Assembly: GCA_025060325.1 (NCBI GenBank) | Contig: JANXBW010000003.1 | Span: 62,001-126,000, forward strand | DNA from: Thermoguttaceae bacterium | Lineage (GTDB): Bacteria > Planctomycetota > Planctomycetia > Pirellulales > Thermoguttaceae | Direction: 5' to 3' | Length of the DNA stretch: 64,000 nt | Part shown: positions 27,688-38,317 of the stretch, in pieces | Numbering within the stretch: the first letter of the stretch is position 1 | Layout: each line of letters begins with the position of its first letter | The notes under the pieces: generated by a model | The model's input: the letters and a program-made list of their open reading frames with translations, nothing else | Databases searched by the model: none | Told to the model about the DNA's origin: nothing | Made by a program: the position numbers and the translations under genes

Positions 27688-28557
27688 ATGAAAATCGGCT
27701 TCCACACGGATGCATTTAACTCCGCTTACTGGAGCTTTGAAAAGTGTCTTGAGTGGGCGCGGGATCATGATGTCCACTATATTGAATGCGGGGTAATCGA
27801 CGGGGTCAGCTGGATCCATGGGCTGGGATACCAGCCGCACGTGGCCCTTTATGAAGATCCGGTGCTTTTGCGCCGCAAAATGAGCGCATACGGTGTCCAA
27901 TTTTCCCAGATCGATGCGGCATACCCACTTTCCGGGAAAGATGGTCCTTTGCGGGGCGTACCTTATGTCATGAAGGCCATCGCGTGGGCCCATCTTGTTG
28001 GCTCTCCGTGCGTGGACACGACCGACGGGCTAAAAGCCCCAAGCGATCTTACAGAAGAGGAGGCCATGGACCTCATGCGGCGAAGCTACGAACAGATCCT
28101 GGAAGTTGCCGAGGCCCATGGCATTATCATCAACATAGAGCCACATGGGCATTTTACTACCAAGCCAGAATTCATGGAGCGGATGCTCCGCTTTGTCGAC
28201 AGCCCGTACCTCCGCATGAATATGGATACGGGTAACACCTTTATTGCCGGGCAGGACCCGGTAGAATTTCTTAAGCGATTTATCCACAAGGTTTCACACG
28301 TCCACATCAAAGATGTTTCCGAGTCGCTTGCCCGAGCAACCCGGGGCAAGGAAACCGGTATCGCCATTAGCCATTGTGCGGTGGGTGATGGGGTCAACGC
28401 GGAGAATATCCGCCGCTGCCTAAAGATTTTGCGCGACCACGGCTACGACGGGGTCTTGAGTATCGAATGCGAGGGGCAAGGTGGTCCCATGTTAGAGCGG
28501 TCGCTGGCTTGGGTCCGACGAACTTTGCAGGAACTAGGTATTCCGGAGGAAAAGTAG
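27688..28557 (+). CDS. Cytoplasmic TIM-barrel sugar phosphate isomerase/epimerase-like protein
   Basis: 289 aa from the ATG at 27688, preceded by cggaggg; a GTG three codons upstream is in frame. No signal peptide. Xylose-isomerase-like TIM barrel: KIGFHTDAFNSAYWSFE at the start, YIECGVIDG, IINIEPHGHF (Glu/His), LRMNMDTGNTF, VSHVHIKDVSE and GVLSIECEGQGG, giving the usual Glu-Asp-His-Glu metal set. Related to the proteins at 26.5 and 52.4 kb but without export. Likely substrate is a keto-sugar or inositol derivative; this is inferred. Agmatine deiminase starts 47 bp downstream. Confidence 0.88.
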   Translation: MKIGFHTDAFNSAYWSFEKCLEWARDHDVHYIECGVIDGVSWIHGLGYQPHVALYEDPVLLRRKMSAYGVQFSQIDAAYPLSGKDGPLRGVPYVMKAIAWAHLVGSPCVDTTDGLKAPSDLTEEEAMDLMRRSYEQILEVAEAHGIIINIEPHGHFTTKPEFMERMLRFVDSPYLRMNMDTGNTFIAGQDPVEFLKRFIHKVSHVHIKDVSESLARATRGKETGIAISHCAVGDGVNAENIRRCLKILRDHGYDGVLSIECEGQGGPMLERSLAWVRRTLQELGIPEEK

Positions 28558-28604
28558 GATTTTCTTTAGCTTCGAAAGGAGATTTTGTCCACAGTAGCTA
28601 CACC

Positions 28605-29711
28605 ATGCAGGAAGCACCGAGCCAAGCGTCTCCTTCGGCGGATAAGGTGCGGGAATTCCTCGTCCGCCAGATAGCTCAAGGGTCAACACCGCGAAGCTGC
28701 GGTTACTACATGCCCGCTGAGTGGGTCGGCCATCGGGCCACGTGGCTGTCCTGGCCCCATAAACGGGAGAGCTGGCCGGGACTTTTTGAAGGCATTCCCC
28801 AACTTTGGGCGGAATTTGTCCGGTCACTCATTGCCGCCGGGGAGAAAGTCAACATTTTGGCCGGTGAGAGCGAAACTTTTCGCGAAGCGCAGCGCCTAGT
28901 AGGCAACCTGCCAGGGTGTCGACTCTTCGCCATCCCGACGGACGATGCCTGGATTCGCGATAGCGGGCCAACGTTTCTTGCTCGACATAACCCCAGCCTT
29001 CCCCCTGCGCTTGTTGACTGGCAGTATAACGCTTGGGGCGGGAAGTACCCGCCTTACGATCTTGACAATCAAATCCCTGCACGGATTGCCGAGCTTTTGG
29101 GCTACCGCCGTTTTGAGGTGCCCATTGTTTTAGAAGGCGGCGCCATTGACACAAATGGTTTAGGCGCTGCCCTCGTGGCCCGAGGGTGCCTTCTTTCGTC
29201 CACGAGGAACCCAGGACTGAGTGAAAGGGACTTAGCCGACTTTCTCCGCGAATATCTGGGCTTTGAGCACATCATTTGGGTCGACGGCATGCTTGTGGGG
29301 GATGACACCGACGGCCATGTTGACCAATTGGCTCGCTTTGTAGCGCCGCGGGTGGTCGTGGTGGCACGGGAGGATGACCCGTCCGATGAAAATTACAGCA
29401 TTTTGCGCGAAATTTATCGGATGTTAACGGCTGCCACCGATCAGGAAGGCCGGCCCATCGAGGTAGTTCCCCTTCCCATGCCCCGGCCTGTTTTTATACA
29501 AGGTCAACGCGTTCCGGCAAGCTATGTCAACTTTTACATTGCCAACACGGCAATTATCGTTCCAGGGTTTGAAGATCCGGCCGATCAGTTGGCTTGCGAC
29601 ACCTTGCGGAGGCTTTTCCCCGATCGGGAGATCGTAAAGCTTCCCGCTAGGCAGCTTGTCTGGGGATTGGGCGCCTTTCACTGTATAACCCAGCAGGAGC
29701 CTGCCCTCTAA
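28605..29711 (+). CDS. aguA: Agmatine deiminase (peptidylarginine deiminase family)
   Basis: 368 aa from the ATG at 28605. A clear aaaggag site lies about 25 bp upstream with no in-frame start nearby, so initiation may not depend on it. It converts agmatine to N-carbamoylputrescine and ammonia, on the route to putrescine. Signature segments: MPAEWVGHRATWLSWPH, DDAWIRDSGPTFL (substrate Asp), WGGKYPPYDLD, LEGGAIDTNG, DGHVDQLARFV (catalytic His/Asp) and the C-terminal nucleophile Cys360 in GAFHCITQQE. Length is normal for AguA. Other deiminases of the family, such as secreted peptidylarginine deiminase, are less likely because no signal peptide is present. Confidence 0.93.
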   Translation: MQEAPSQASPSADKVREFLVRQIAQGSTPRSCGYYMPAEWVGHRATWLSWPHKRESWPGLFEGIPQLWAEFVRSLIAAGEKVNILAGESETFREAQRLVGNLPGCRLFAIPTDDAWIRDSGPTFLARHNPSLPPALVDWQYNAWGGKYPPYDLDNQIPARIAELLGYRRFEVPIVLEGGAIDTNGLGAALVARGCLLSSTRNPGLSERDLADFLREYLGFEHIIWVDGMLVGDDTDGHVDQLARFVAPRVVVVAREDDPSDENYSILREIYRMLTAATDQEGRPIEVVPLPMPRPVFIQGQRVPASYVNFYIANTAIIVPGFEDPADQLACDTLRRLFPDREIVKLPARQLVWGLGAFHCITQQEPAL

Positions 29712-29713
29712 GC

Positions 29714-29746
29714 TTGACTGACACCTCCTTGATCTTGTCAGTGCAA
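29714..29746. terminator. Hairpin between convergent genes
   Basis: actgaca (29717-29723) pairs with tgtcagt (29736-29742), and with a one-base bulge the stem extends to ttg/caa. It fills the 36-bp gap between agmatine deiminase (plus) and the URO-D family gene (minus), consistent with a shared bidirectional terminator. Confidence 0.5.
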
Positions 29747-29747
29747 C

Positions 29748-30809
29748 TTAGGAGAAGTCATCCGTGTACATCGCCAGGATGTTTTCCGGCGGCACATCTG
29801 GTTGAAAGAGGTGGGCCGGTGCCAGGATATAACCCCCGTTTGAGCCAAGCACCTCGCAATAACGGCGCACCTCAGCACGGACTTCGGCGGGAGAGCCAAA
29901 CGGCAAAAGCCGCTGCATGTCGATGCCCCCATGAAAACAAATTCGCCCGCCGAATTTCGCTTGAAGCACCTCCGGAGCCATAGACGGACCTGTCGGTTGG
30001 ATGGGGTCGAGGATGTCAACGCCCAGGTCAATGAGATCCGGAATAAACGGGGCAACCGATCCGCAGCTATGGAAAAGAACCTTGCCGCCTAAGCTGTGAA
30101 TTAACTGGATCATTTCCCGTAGGTAAGGTGCCACAAAGTGCCGAAACATCGCCAGGGAAATAAGCGGACCAGTTTGGCTGCCCAAATCGCTAATCAGAAG
30201 ATAAATGTCGATCCGGCCTTTTGTGACCTCAGCGGCCCGCGTGTAATCCTCCTTGTAAAAGTCTGTAAACTTGCGGCACAAGAAATGCACCCACTCAGGC
30301 CGTTCCACCATATCCACAAACATTTCCTCCCAACCACGGACAAGGCCGGGCCGCTGCCACACGTCGGCAAATCCGTAAAGGAGGGCGTATTCCTGGTAGC
30401 GAGCACACTGCTCCGGCAAGACGCTATAGTCGAAAAGATCCGGCGTGGGCCAAGGAAAACTTTCTAACTCGGACAGTGAAGTGGCCGCTGCCAGCGCACC
30501 TTTGGTATCGTCGCGCATCGGTCCCCAGGGGGTAGCTCGGTAATAGTACCGCTCACCCCAGAAATTTTGATAAAGTCCACCTCCTAAGCACTTCTCCGGC
30601 GGCGAAGGGATTTCCAAATGGCGAATATCGATCCCTAGTTCATTGAGGAGACGGTCTTTATCGCGGTGGCCCACATGGGACAAAAGGCGGTTCCAGGTGG
30701 GTGGCTCGGCCCAAAAATCCCGTGGCACTCGGTCCGGTTTCTGGTGAGCAATCGCCGCCAGTACCCTCTCCCGTGGACTAAATTGAGAATCCCCCTTCGC
30801 TTGCGACAT
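29748..30809 (-). CDS. Uroporphyrinogen-decarboxylase-fold protein (methyltransferase-like)
   Basis: 353 aa from the ATG at 30809; a TTG two codons earlier is in frame. TIM-barrel URO-D superfamily: the N-terminus SPRERVLAAIAHQKPDRVP is characteristic. LFHSCGSVAPFIPDLIDLGVDILDP carries the His-x-Cys zinc site of the corrinoid methyltransferase branch (MtaA/CmuA type). FHGGIDMQRLLPFGSP is also typical. It lacks the arginine-rich N-terminal motif of true HemE, so haem synthesis is unlikely. It probably transfers a methyl group to or from a corrinoid or thiol, or acts on a carbohydrate-derived ether. MetH lies 350 bp upstream on the same strand. Confidence 0.85.
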   Translation of the reverse strand: MSQAKGDSQFSPRERVLAAIAHQKPDRVPRDFWAEPPTWNRLLSHVGHRDKDRLLNELGIDIRHLEIPSPPEKCLGGGLYQNFWGERYYYRATPWGPMRDDTKGALAAATSLSELESFPWPTPDLFDYSVLPEQCARYQEYALLYGFADVWQRPGLVRGWEEMFVDMVERPEWVHFLCRKFTDFYKEDYTRAAEVTKGRIDIYLLISDLGSQTGPLISLAMFRHFVAPYLREMIQLIHSLGGKVLFHSCGSVAPFIPDLIDLGVDILDPIQPTGPSMAPEVLQAKFGGRICFHGGIDMQRLLPFGSPAEVRAEVRRYCEVLGSNGGYILAPAHLFQPDVPPENILAMYTDDFS

Positions 30810-31161
30810 GGTCAACTTGCTCTGCCAAGGCGGCCTTTACGATGCCCAAGCCACCAACTTCCGCTTCATCGCTTGCCGGAAGGGATGATTTTTGGCCACT
30901 CCGCCTTCCATTACCGAGGGCCCTCCCGGTAGCGAAGGACCCGCATGCTGCCTGGCGAGACTCATCTCGTAGCATAACCGGCAGTCGATCGCCGCGAAAG
31001 TAGCTACCTGCAAAGCGAGGGTCCGGGAGGTACGGCTTTGCTGGACCGCGTTTTTTTCCGGCGTGTGTCCCCACGGTTGGGAGCAGACCTTTATGCAAGG
31101 CGGCCGCAGAGGTGAACTGGTCCTTTGGCCAGTTGCTAAGGCACCCCCGAGCACCGAAAGC
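30810..31161. other. Intergenic region between metH and the URO-D gene
   Basis: 352 bp, both flanking genes on the minus strand. No gene, strong hairpin or promoter is evident. Confidence 0.4.
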
Positions 31162-34100
31162 TTAAGTGGCCGGGGAAGCTGCTCGCTCCGGCTCGTAGGC
31201 CAGATAAGGCCCTAGCCAACGTTCGGCCTCCTGGAGGGACATGCCCTTTCGACGGGCATAATCTTCCACCTGATCGCGCGTGATTTTGTTTACGGCAAAG
31301 TATCGTGACTTAGGATGGGAGAAGTAAAGTCCACAGACACTTGCACCGGGATCCATGGCAAAGGTTTCTGTTAGTTTAACGCCGGTTTTTGCCGTGGCAT
31401 CTAGTAGCCGAAAGATTGTCGCCTTTTCCGTATGATCTGGCTGGGCGGGATAGCCCGGCGCTGGTCGAATGCCGCGGTAGCGCTCGGCGATAAGATCCTC
31501 CAGGGTCAGATCCTCTTCCAGACCGTAACCCCAGTCGCGCCGCGCCAAAAGATGGAGGAGCTCAGCAAACGCCTCAGCGAGCCGATCTGCCAGCGCCTGA
31601 GCAAGAATCGCCCGGTAGTCATCGTGCCTTGACTGGAAGTACTGGACCAGCTCGCGACAACCGTGGCCTGCGGTAACAACAAAAGCGCCCACGTAGTCTG
31701 GCCGGCCCGAATCGACGGGAGCCACAAAGTCCGCCAAGGAAAGAAACTCTTTTTGGCCGACGCGCTCCCACTGCTGCCGCAGACAGTGCAATCGAGCAAG
31801 CTCGGTGGTGCGGCTCTCATCAGTGTAAACAATAATGTCATCATCTACGGAGTTTGCCGGCCAAAAGCCATAAACCCCGCTTGCTCGAAGCCACCGGCGG
31901 TTACAGATTTCGTCAAGGAGACGGTTCGCTTCTTCGTAAAGCTCCCGGGCTTGACTGCCGACTTGTGCATCCTCGAGTACTTGGGGAAATTTCACGTGGA
32001 TATCCCATACCCAGAAAAAGGGTGTCCAATCGATAAACCGGCGAATCTCGCCCAGGTCGTAATCCGGGAAGGCCTTGATCCCTAAGAAAGAAGGCCGAGG
32101 GATGTCAACAGCATTCCAGTCGGTTTGCATCCGGCGGGCCAAGGCCTCGCGATAAGAGACAAGCTTGCTTGGTCGTTGGGATTCGGCGGCTTGACGAAGC
32201 TCTTCTTGCGCGCGGAAGTTCTCGGCAATAAATTGCGCGCGGGTCTGGGGATTAAGGAGATTTTCGACCACAGGCACACTGCGGGAAGCATCCAGCACGT
32301 GGACCACTGGCCCACTATATTGGGGTGCGATCTTAAGGGCTGTATGCTTCGCACTGGTAGTGGCCCCGCCGATGAGAAGAGGCAAGCGGAAATGCTGCCG
32401 CTCCATCTCGCTTGCCACATGCACCATTTCATCCAGGCTTGGAGTAATAAGTCCACTTAGCCCGATGATGTCGGCATTTTCCTGCCGCGCTGTCTCCAAA
32501 ATTCGTTCACAGGGGACCATAATCCCCAGATCCACGATACGGTAGCCATTGCAGGCAAGCACCACACCCACGATGTTCTTCCCGATATCATGCACATCCC
32601 CCTTGACCGTTGCCAGGACAATAGTGCCCCGATCAGCTTGCCCGCCGGCCGAGACCCCTTGGGCTTTTTCCCGCTCGATAAAAGGCGTAAGATAAGCAAC
32701 CGCTTGCTTCATGACGCGAGCCGACTTGACCACCTGGGGCAAGAACATCTTCCCCTGCCCAAAAAGGTCCCCGACCACGGTCATCCCCTTCATGAGCGGG
32801 CCTTCGATGACGGCCAAGGCGGACGGATATTTCTGCCGAGCCTCTTCCACGTCGGCTTCGATAAATTCCGCGATGCCGTGGACTAACGCGTGGACGAGCC
32901 GATCCTCAACGGGAAGTTCGCGCCAGGCGGCCTTTTTGGCGGCGTCCACCGGTCCGCCCCGGCTTTTAAGCTTCTCAGCCAATTGGATGAGCCGTTCGGT
33001 CGCATCCGGACGACGGTCAAAGAGGACATCTTCCACATGTTCCCGGAGGACCGGATCGATGTCTTCGTAAACATCGAGCTGCCCGGCGTTGACAATGCCC
33101 ATGTCCATGCCCGCCTGAATGGCGTGATAAAGGAAGACGCTGTGCATTGCCCGGCGAACCGGCTCATTGCCGCGGAAGGAAAACGACAGGTTGCTGACTC
33201 CGCCAGAGACTTTCGCGCCGGGACAGCGAGCCTTAATGATTCGCGTTGCTTCCAGAAAGTTAAGTGCGTAACGGTTGTGCTCTTCAATCCCCGTGGCCAC
33301 AGTGAGAATGCCCGGGTCAATGATAATATCCTCCGGCGGGAAACCGGCTTTTTCCGTCAGTAAACGATAGGCCCGTTCTGCCACCTCCACTTTGTGCTCG
33401 GTAGTGACAGCTTGGCCCCGCTCGTCAAAGCACATAACAACACAGGCCGCCCCGTACCGCCGAATAAGCCGGGCCTCCCGAAGAAACTCCTCCTCGCCCT
33501 CTTTCAGGCTAATCGAGTTGACAATCGCCTTTCCCTGGAGGCATTTCAGCCCGGCCTCTAAGACGGACCACTTGGAGCTGTCAACCATAATCGGCACCCG
33601 GGCGACTGCCGGCTCGGACATCAGCAAATTGAGGAATTTGGGCATGAGCTCCTCGGCATCAAGGAGCGGATCATCGAAGTTGACGTCAACGACATTAGCG
33701 CCATTTTCGACCTGTTGCCTGGCAATCTCCACGGCCTCGTCCAATCGACCTTGACGGACCAGATCGGCAAACTTGCGCGAGCCGGACACATTGGTCCGTT
33801 CCCCGATCATCAGGAAGCCAAGTTCCGGTCGCATCACCAGGGGATCAAGGCCAGCAAATTTGGTCAACCAGTCACGTTGAGGAGGCCGGCGGGGTGGAAG
33901 CCCACGGACCTTCTCGGCAATCGCTCGAATGTGCTCCGGTGTCGTCCCGCAGCAGCCGCCCACAATGTTGACCCAACCGTTATGGGCAAATTCCGCGATT
34001 AAAGCCGATGTCTTTTCCGGCGGCTCGTCGTACTGGCCAAGTTCGTTAGGAAGGCCGGCGTTGGGATAGCAACTCGTGTACACCCAGGCGACTTGGGAAA

Positions 34101-34908
34101 GTTCCTCGACAAAGGGCCGCATAAGCTCCGCGCCCAGCGCGCAGTTGATCCCTGCACTGAAGACAGGCACATGACAGATAGAAATCCACCAGGCGTGGAT
34201 AGTCTGTCCGGAAAGTGTGCGGCCACTTCGGTCTGTGATCGTCACCGAGGCCATAATCGGCGGCAAAACGCCCCGCTTTTCCGCGCAGGCCATGATGGCA
34301 AAAAGGCAGGCTTTTAGGTTAAGAGTATCGAAGGCCGTTTCGGGGAGGAGAATGTCAACGCCACTACCCAGCAGGGCTTCCACCTGTTCAGTATACACTG
34401 CCACCAGTTGATCGAATGTCACTGCCCGGTAGCCGGGGTTGGAGACATCCGGGGAAATTGAAGCCGTGCGGTTGGTAGGACCGATTGAGCCTGCCACAAA
34501 GAAAGGTCGGTCTGGCCAGAGCTTTCGCGCTTTTTGGATCGCTCGCCGAGCGCAGGCCACCGCCGCCTGGTTGATTTCCCGAACGTAGTTTTCCAGGCCG
34601 TATTCGGCCAAAGAAATGCGATTGGCATTAAAGGTGTTGGTGCTAATGATGTCGGCCCCAGCCTCAAGATAACGGAAGTGGATTTCCTCGATAGCCTCGG
34701 GGCGGGTGAGGCAAAGGAGGTCGTTGGCCCCTTTCAGCGGGCGAGGATGGTCTTTAAAAAGCTGGCCACGGAAATCCTCCTCGGACAGTTTGAGGGTCTG
34801 GATCATCGTTCCCATTGCCCCGTCGAGAACGACGATCCGCTGGTCAACAAGGGCCGATAGTTGCTCATAGATCAAGCTGGGTTTCAAGTCGACTGGCCAA
34901 AATCTCAT
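31162..34908 (-). CDS. metH: Cobalamin-dependent methionine synthase
   Basis: 1248 aa from the ATG at 34908; a TTG two codons upstream is in frame. It transfers a methyl group from methyltetrahydrofolate via cobalamin to homocysteine. Domains in order: the homocysteine domain (~1-325; [11 protein letters not shown], with zinc Cys in INCALG and GGCCGTT), the pterin-binding domain (~350-620; [13 protein letters not shown]), the cap and B12 domain (~640-890; GDVHDIGKN holds the cobalt-ligating His) and the C-terminal SAM reactivation domain (~930-1240; [12 protein letters not shown]). All four are present and intact at normal length. No B12 riboswitch is recognised upstream, only the short hairpin at 34965-34987. 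Confidence 0.96.
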   Translation of the reverse strand: MRFWPVDLKPSLIYEQLSALVDQRIVVLDGAMGTMIQTLKLSEEDFRGQLFKDHPRPLKGANDLLCLTRPEAIEEIHFRYLEAGADIISTNTFNANRISLAEYGLENYVREINQAAVACARRAIQKARKLWPDRPFFVAGSIGPTNRTASISPDVSNPGYRAVTFDQLVAVYTEQVEALLGSGVDILLPETAFDTLNLKACLFAIMACAEKRGVLPPIMASVTITDRSGRTLSGQTIHAWWISICHVPVFSAGINCALGAELMRPFVEELSQVAWVYTSCYPNAGLPNELGQYDEPPEKTSALIAEFAHNGWVNIVGGCCGTTPEHIRAIAEKVRGLPPRRPPQRDWLTKFAGLDPLVMRPELGFLMIGERTNVSGSRKFADLVRQGRLDEAVEIARQQVENGANVVDVNFDDPLLDAEELMPKFLNLLMSEPAVARVPIMVDSSKWSVLEAGLKCLQGKAIVNSISLKEGEEEFLREARLIRRYGAACVVMCFDERGQAVTTEHKVEVAERAYRLLTEKAGFPPEDIIIDPGILTVATGIEEHNRYALNFLEATRIIKARCPGAKVSGGVSNLSFSFRGNEPVRRAMHSVFLYHAIQAGMDMGIVNAGQLDVYEDIDPVLREHVEDVLFDRRPDATERLIQLAEKLKSRGGPVDAAKKAAWRELPVEDRLVHALVHGIAEFIEADVEEARQKYPSALAVIEGPLMKGMTVVGDLFGQGKMFLPQVVKSARVMKQAVAYLTPFIEREKAQGVSAGGQADRGTIVLATVKGDVHDIGKNIVGVVLACNGYRIVDLGIMVPCERILETARQENADIIGLSGLITPSLDEMVHVASEMERQHFRLPLLIGGATTSAKHTALKIAPQYSGPVVHVLDASRSVPVVENLLNPQTRAQFIAENFRAQEELRQAAESQRPSKLVSYREALARRMQTDWNAVDIPRPSFLGIKAFPDYDLGEIRRFIDWTPFFWVWDIHVKFPQVLEDAQVGSQARELYEEANRLLDEICNRRWLRASGVYGFWPANSVDDDIIVYTDESRTTELARLHCLRQQWERVGQKEFLSLADFVAPVDSGRPDYVGAFVVTAGHGCRELVQYFQSRHDDYRAILAQALADRLAEAFAELLHLLARRDWGYGLEEDLTLEDLIAERYRGIRPAPGYPAQPDHTEKATIFRLLDATAKTGVKLTETFAMDPGASVCGLYFSHPKSRYFAVNKITRDQVEDYARRKGMSLQEAERWLGPYLAYEPERAASPAT

Positions 34909-34964
34909 AGGCAAGTAACCTTCCGCCGTTAAGGCAGCTGCTTAGTGTGGTGTTCGAGCGCGCT

Positions 34965-34987
34965 GGAGTGTTTCCTTCCAACACTCC
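34965..34987 (-). promoter_or_regulatory. Hairpin in the metH leader
   Basis: ggagtgtt and aacactcc pair perfectly (8 bp, 7-nt loop), about 57 nt upstream of the metH ATG. A possible leader-RNA regulator; no T-run on the minus strand. Confidence 0.4.
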
Positions 34988-35340
34988 CTAATGATGCGCC
35001 CACTCAATTCAGCTTCTACTTCGCAGAATCACCACAATTTTAAGGGTAATGCTAAAGCTTCCTTGCCGTCTTCCGGATCTCCGTGTCCAGCCAGCAGCGT
35101 TGCGCCAAGTTCGGCCTGGCACGGTTCATGGCCACCTTGCTGCTCAGAGTTCCCTATCGAATGGCGAGGATAAATCCCCGAACGCCGACCGCCCTCATGG
35201 ACCTGTCGGGCACTTACTCCAGGGGGATGCCGACTCCCGCGGCTTTGAGCGGCCGGGTTTTGGGATAAACCCCCTGTCTGTGGGAATTAGGTAATCTGTC
35301 GGCGGGGTCTGTCGGAGACGGTACCTGAGAGTTGGCAAAA

Positions 35341-35374
35341 CGATATTACGGCCCCGACTCGATATTGCGGCCCT
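35341..35374. repeat. Pair of 15-bp direct repeats, period 19 bp
   Basis: cgatattacggcccc and cgatattgcggccct differ at two positions. No function suggested. Confidence 0.4.
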
Positions 35375-35719
35375 ACCTCCTACTTCGGGGGACGGTAACG
35401 TTTTTACAAGACGCCAAGCGTATAAGAATCCTAGTTCGCCCGGAGTGCGAACGGCTAAGGTGTGCGGAGAAAATAGCGAAAATTGGCTGAAAAGGTAAGA
35501 CAACCAAAAAATCTTCTGCGATCTAAACTCACCGGCAAAGCTGTTCCTTTCGCAAGCAAATTGTTCCGCACGCCGAGTCCGGTTCCCTGCCGGAGTTTGC
35601 TAAGACGGCCCTCGGGACTAAAGCAGTGACAAGGCATTTAACCAGCGCCCGAGGGAGCGTCTCGCGATGAGACCAGGCGCTCGCTCGAACAGGCATTGGC
35701 CGCACCAGGAACTATTGCT

Positions 35720-36646
35720 TCAGCCAATTTGCTCCACCCAAACTTGGGCGGCCAGTTCGGCAACGCGGGTCGGTCGCAGGCGGCATGGGAGGAGTTGCTC
35801 GAGATTGTCCACGGCCGCTCCCATTCCGATCTTTATCGCCTCGATGATGTTCTTGCCCTGTGTCAACGCAACCGCGATCGCCCCCGCCAAGGCGTCACCT
35901 GAACCAATCGGGTTTACCTTATGGGCGGCCCCCGGCGGGTGAAAACGGAACTTCCCTTCCGGACCACTAAACCAAGCTGGCGCCGGACCGTTAGTGACAA
36001 GCACACGCTCGGCCCCTTGTGCCCGGAGTTCCTCGATTGCGCGACGAAGTTCCTCGTCACCTCGGATTGAGCAGCCTAACGTTCGTTCCAGCTCTTCCCG
36101 ATTCGGTTTGACTAAGAATGGTCGACGATTAAGCGTGGCAAGAAGTGGGGGACCAGCACAGTCGACAATAAGTGGGCAACACGCGGAAGCGGCAAGCTCC
36201 CGGTAATAGTCGGGGGATGTTCGGGTAGGAAGTGATCCAATCAATAGCGCCACGCGGGCCTTGGCTACTTCTTCGCGCCAGGCGGCAGCAAACTGGTCCA
36301 GCTCTGCTTGGGTGAGTGGCCCGGCCTCTTCGACTAGCTCCGTCACCTCCTGACGAGCTCGGTCGATGACCGTCACGCAAACCCGCGTCGGCGATTCTGT
36401 GACTACCCAGCGGTAATCAAGCTCGAAGACCTCCAGATCGTCCTCGATCTGGCGGCGGGTCTGACCGCCCACGGCAGCCAATACCCGCACAAGTCCCCCG
36501 AGGTGATAGGCGGCCAGCGCCGCGTTAAGCACCTTTCCAGACGCACACCACCGAGTCTCCGAAGCCCGGTTGACTCGACCGGGACGAAAATCTTCGAACA
36601 CAAGGATGTGTTGCCAAGCCGGTGTAAGTCCGCCAATGACGATCAC
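35720..36646 (-). CDS. PfkB-family sugar kinase (1-phosphofructokinase/tagatose-6-phosphate kinase type)
   Basis: 308 aa. Its ATG overlaps the stop of the alcohol dehydrogenase gene by 4 bp (ATGA), so the two are translationally coupled. The ribokinase fold is clear: GGLTPAWQHILVFEDF at the start, ASGKVLNAALAAYHLGG (substrate loop), KPNREELERTLG, and the second PfkB signature PIGSGDALAGAIAVAL with the catalytic Asp. It is most like FruK/LacC, which phosphorylate fructose-1-phosphate or tagatose-6-phosphate at the expense of ATP. The operon partner suggests catabolism of a sugar whose aldehyde product is reduced by the dehydrogenase. Confidence 0.88.
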   Translation of the reverse strand: MIVIGGLTPAWQHILVFEDFRPGRVNRASETRWCASGKVLNAALAAYHLGGLVRVLAAVGGQTRRQIEDDLEVFELDYRWVVTESPTRVCVTVIDRARQEVTELVEEAGPLTQAELDQFAAAWREEVAKARVALLIGSLPTRTSPDYYRELAASACCPLIVDCAGPPLLATLNRRPFLVKPNREELERTLGCSIRGDEELRRAIEELRAQGAERVLVTNGPAPAWFSGPEGKFRFHPPGAAHKVNPIGSGDALAGAIAVALTQGKNIIEAIKIGMGAAVDNLEQLLPCRLRPTRVAELAAQVWVEQIG

Positions 36647-37833
36647 TGCAGTTCCTCAAGGATCCGAGTCAGCTCTTGGTCGCTAAGCTCTCGTGGGTTG
36701 CCCTGCATACTCGTACCGCGGGAGTCTCGCACGATGGCAGGGATTTTCTCAGGCGTCACACCCACTTGAGAAAGTTTGCGCGGTATGCCCACCATTTGGC
36801 ACAGCTGGTCCATCTTGTCCGCTAAGAACAAACTAGCCGCCCGGGCGTCCTGCGGAGCTTCTTCGCCATAAACGTAGCGCGCTAGCTCAGCCAGCTCGTT
36901 TGGGCAGACTTCTGCGTTGACACGAATGGCCGTCGGCAAAAGCATCGCGCAGGCAAGGCCATGCGGAATTTGACAGTGGACGCCAAGAGCGGCGGCAATC
37001 CCGTGGGCCATCCCCAAGCCGGAGTTGGCCAACGCCATCCCCGATAAAAGTGCCGCATGAGCCATTGCTTCCCGGGCCTCGAGGTCGGAGCCGTCACGGA
37101 CCGCCCGCGGTAAGGCTTTCACCGCCAGTTTGAGACCTTGCAAGGCCAGTGCCCGCGGAATAGGCTGCCATCTTTTGGAAATATAGCTTTCCACCAATTG
37201 GGTGATTGCATCCATCCCGGTGGCCGCCGTGATATCAGCGGGCAGGTCGACCGTTAGCACAGGATCGACCACAACGATCTGGGGCATAAGCCGGCTGTCG
37301 CGGAAACTCTTTTTAAATGGCGGATCATGTGAGGAGATGACCGCATTTCGGGTGGCCTCAGCGCCGGCCCCGGCCGTTGTGGGCACAGCAATCACCGGGA
37401 GGGGTGGGTGCTGGATTTTTCGGCCCGTGCCGACCCCTTCGAGGAACTCCACAATCCGCGGTGGCCGGTCCGAGCGACTTCCGAGAGCCTCCCCAATAAC
37501 GCCGGCCAAAGCCTTGGCAAGATCAATGGCCGAGCCGCCTCCCACGGCAAGGATGGCATCTCCCGCGATCACTCCTTGACGAAGCATTCCCTCCGCCCAA
37601 CGGTCGACATCCCCGACCAGTGGCTCATGGTCGATCACTGGGAGTTCGAAAACATAAACCCCGGCATCCCTAAGAGCTGCCACGATTTGGGCGACGACGC
37701 CGCGGGCAACAAGCCGTCGTGAGCCGGGCACAAGCCAAACCCGCTGGGCGACGGTCTTGACCAAATCGGGTAGTTCTCGAAGACGCTCCCGCCCAAAAAC
37801 AATTTGCCGCGGCGCGACAAATTCATACCTCAT
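36643..37833 (-). CDS. Iron-containing alcohol dehydrogenase
   Basis: 396 aa from the ATG at 37833 (MRYEFVAPRQIVFG); the frame extends to 38190 without protein-like sequence. It reduces aldehydes or oxidises alcohols with NAD(P)H. The group III signatures are present: VGGGSAIDLAKALAG (nucleotide), VPTTAGAGAEATRNAV, and the metal-binding stretch GMAHGIAAALGVHCQIPHG with the expected His residues. An ASLFLADKMDQL segment lies near the end. It resembles PduQ/FucO-type 1,2-propanediol or propanol dehydrogenases, but that specificity is inferred. First gene of a two-gene operon with the PfkB kinase. Confidence 0.92.
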   Translation of the reverse strand: MRYEFVAPRQIVFGRERLRELPDLVKTVAQRVWLVPGSRRLVARGVVAQIVAALRDAGVYVFELPVIDHEPLVGDVDRWAEGMLRQGVIAGDAILAVGGGSAIDLAKALAGVIGEALGSRSDRPPRIVEFLEGVGTGRKIQHPPLPVIAVPTTAGAGAEATRNAVISSHDPPFKKSFRDSRLMPQIVVVDPVLTVDLPADITAATGMDAITQLVESYISKRWQPIPRALALQGLKLAVKALPRAVRDGSDLEAREAMAHAALLSGMALANSGLGMAHGIAAALGVHCQIPHGLACAMLLPTAIRVNAEVCPNELAELARYVYGEEAPQDARAASLFLADKMDQLCQMVGIPRKLSQVGVTPEKIPAIVRDSRGTSMQGNPRELSDQELTRILEELQ

Positions 37834-38317
37834 AAACAAACTCCGTCCACAACTGCCCAGGCTGCCAATGACCGAAGCTTTCGTATTGAGTTTACCAGCA
37901 AGCCTGCCCCAGCGGCCAGCCTCGGAATACCCTTCGGCCGATGGTCTCTTCCACGCAACGAGAGCATGGGCGTCACTCCCCTCGAGACTCCCTGAGCCAC
38001 CCCTCAACGGGTACCGCCATACAAACACTTTGGGCTTCAGTGGGACCCGAAAGCACACTGAGCTACCGCAAACCTTCCATTTTGTAGGCCCAAGGTAACC
38101 CGGCAAAGCCATGGGCAGTTTATTGCCGGGGGAGTGGGCGCCCGATCGGGTACTACTCTGTCGAGCCGCTGGTTGCTGGCCCTGCCACACCGCTTAGTTG
38201 CAAGAGTTGATCTGCGCTTTCATAATCGTCGGACAGAGGTCGCCAATTTGTGATGGCCGTCTTGAGGACTAATGCTAGTCGGCGTAGTTCGTTTGATCTC
38301 TTGTAGGGGGCTTCGCC
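37834..38317. other. Divergent intergenic region
   Basis: 484 bp between the alcohol dehydrogenase (minus) and the Lon-CARF gene (plus). Near 38270 there is the small palindrome gactaatgctagtc. No CRISPR repeat, promoter consensus or gene is recognised. Confidence 0.4.

Larger units (their letters stand above)
34909..35719. other. Intergenic region upstream of metH
   Basis: 811 bp between metH and the PfkB gene (both minus). It holds the hairpin at 34965-34987 and a near-tandem pair, cgatattacggcccc (35341-35355) and cgatattgcggccct (35360-35374). No B12-box-like sequence and no gene is recognised. Confidence 0.5.

Noticed and set aside
34909-35719. Cobalamin riboswitch upstream of metH
   Set aside because: No B12-box-like sequence or matching fold was found; only a short hairpin is present.
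37834-38190. Longer alcohol dehydrogenase start at 38190
   Set aside because: The family N-terminus begins at 37833 and the extension has no protein-like character.
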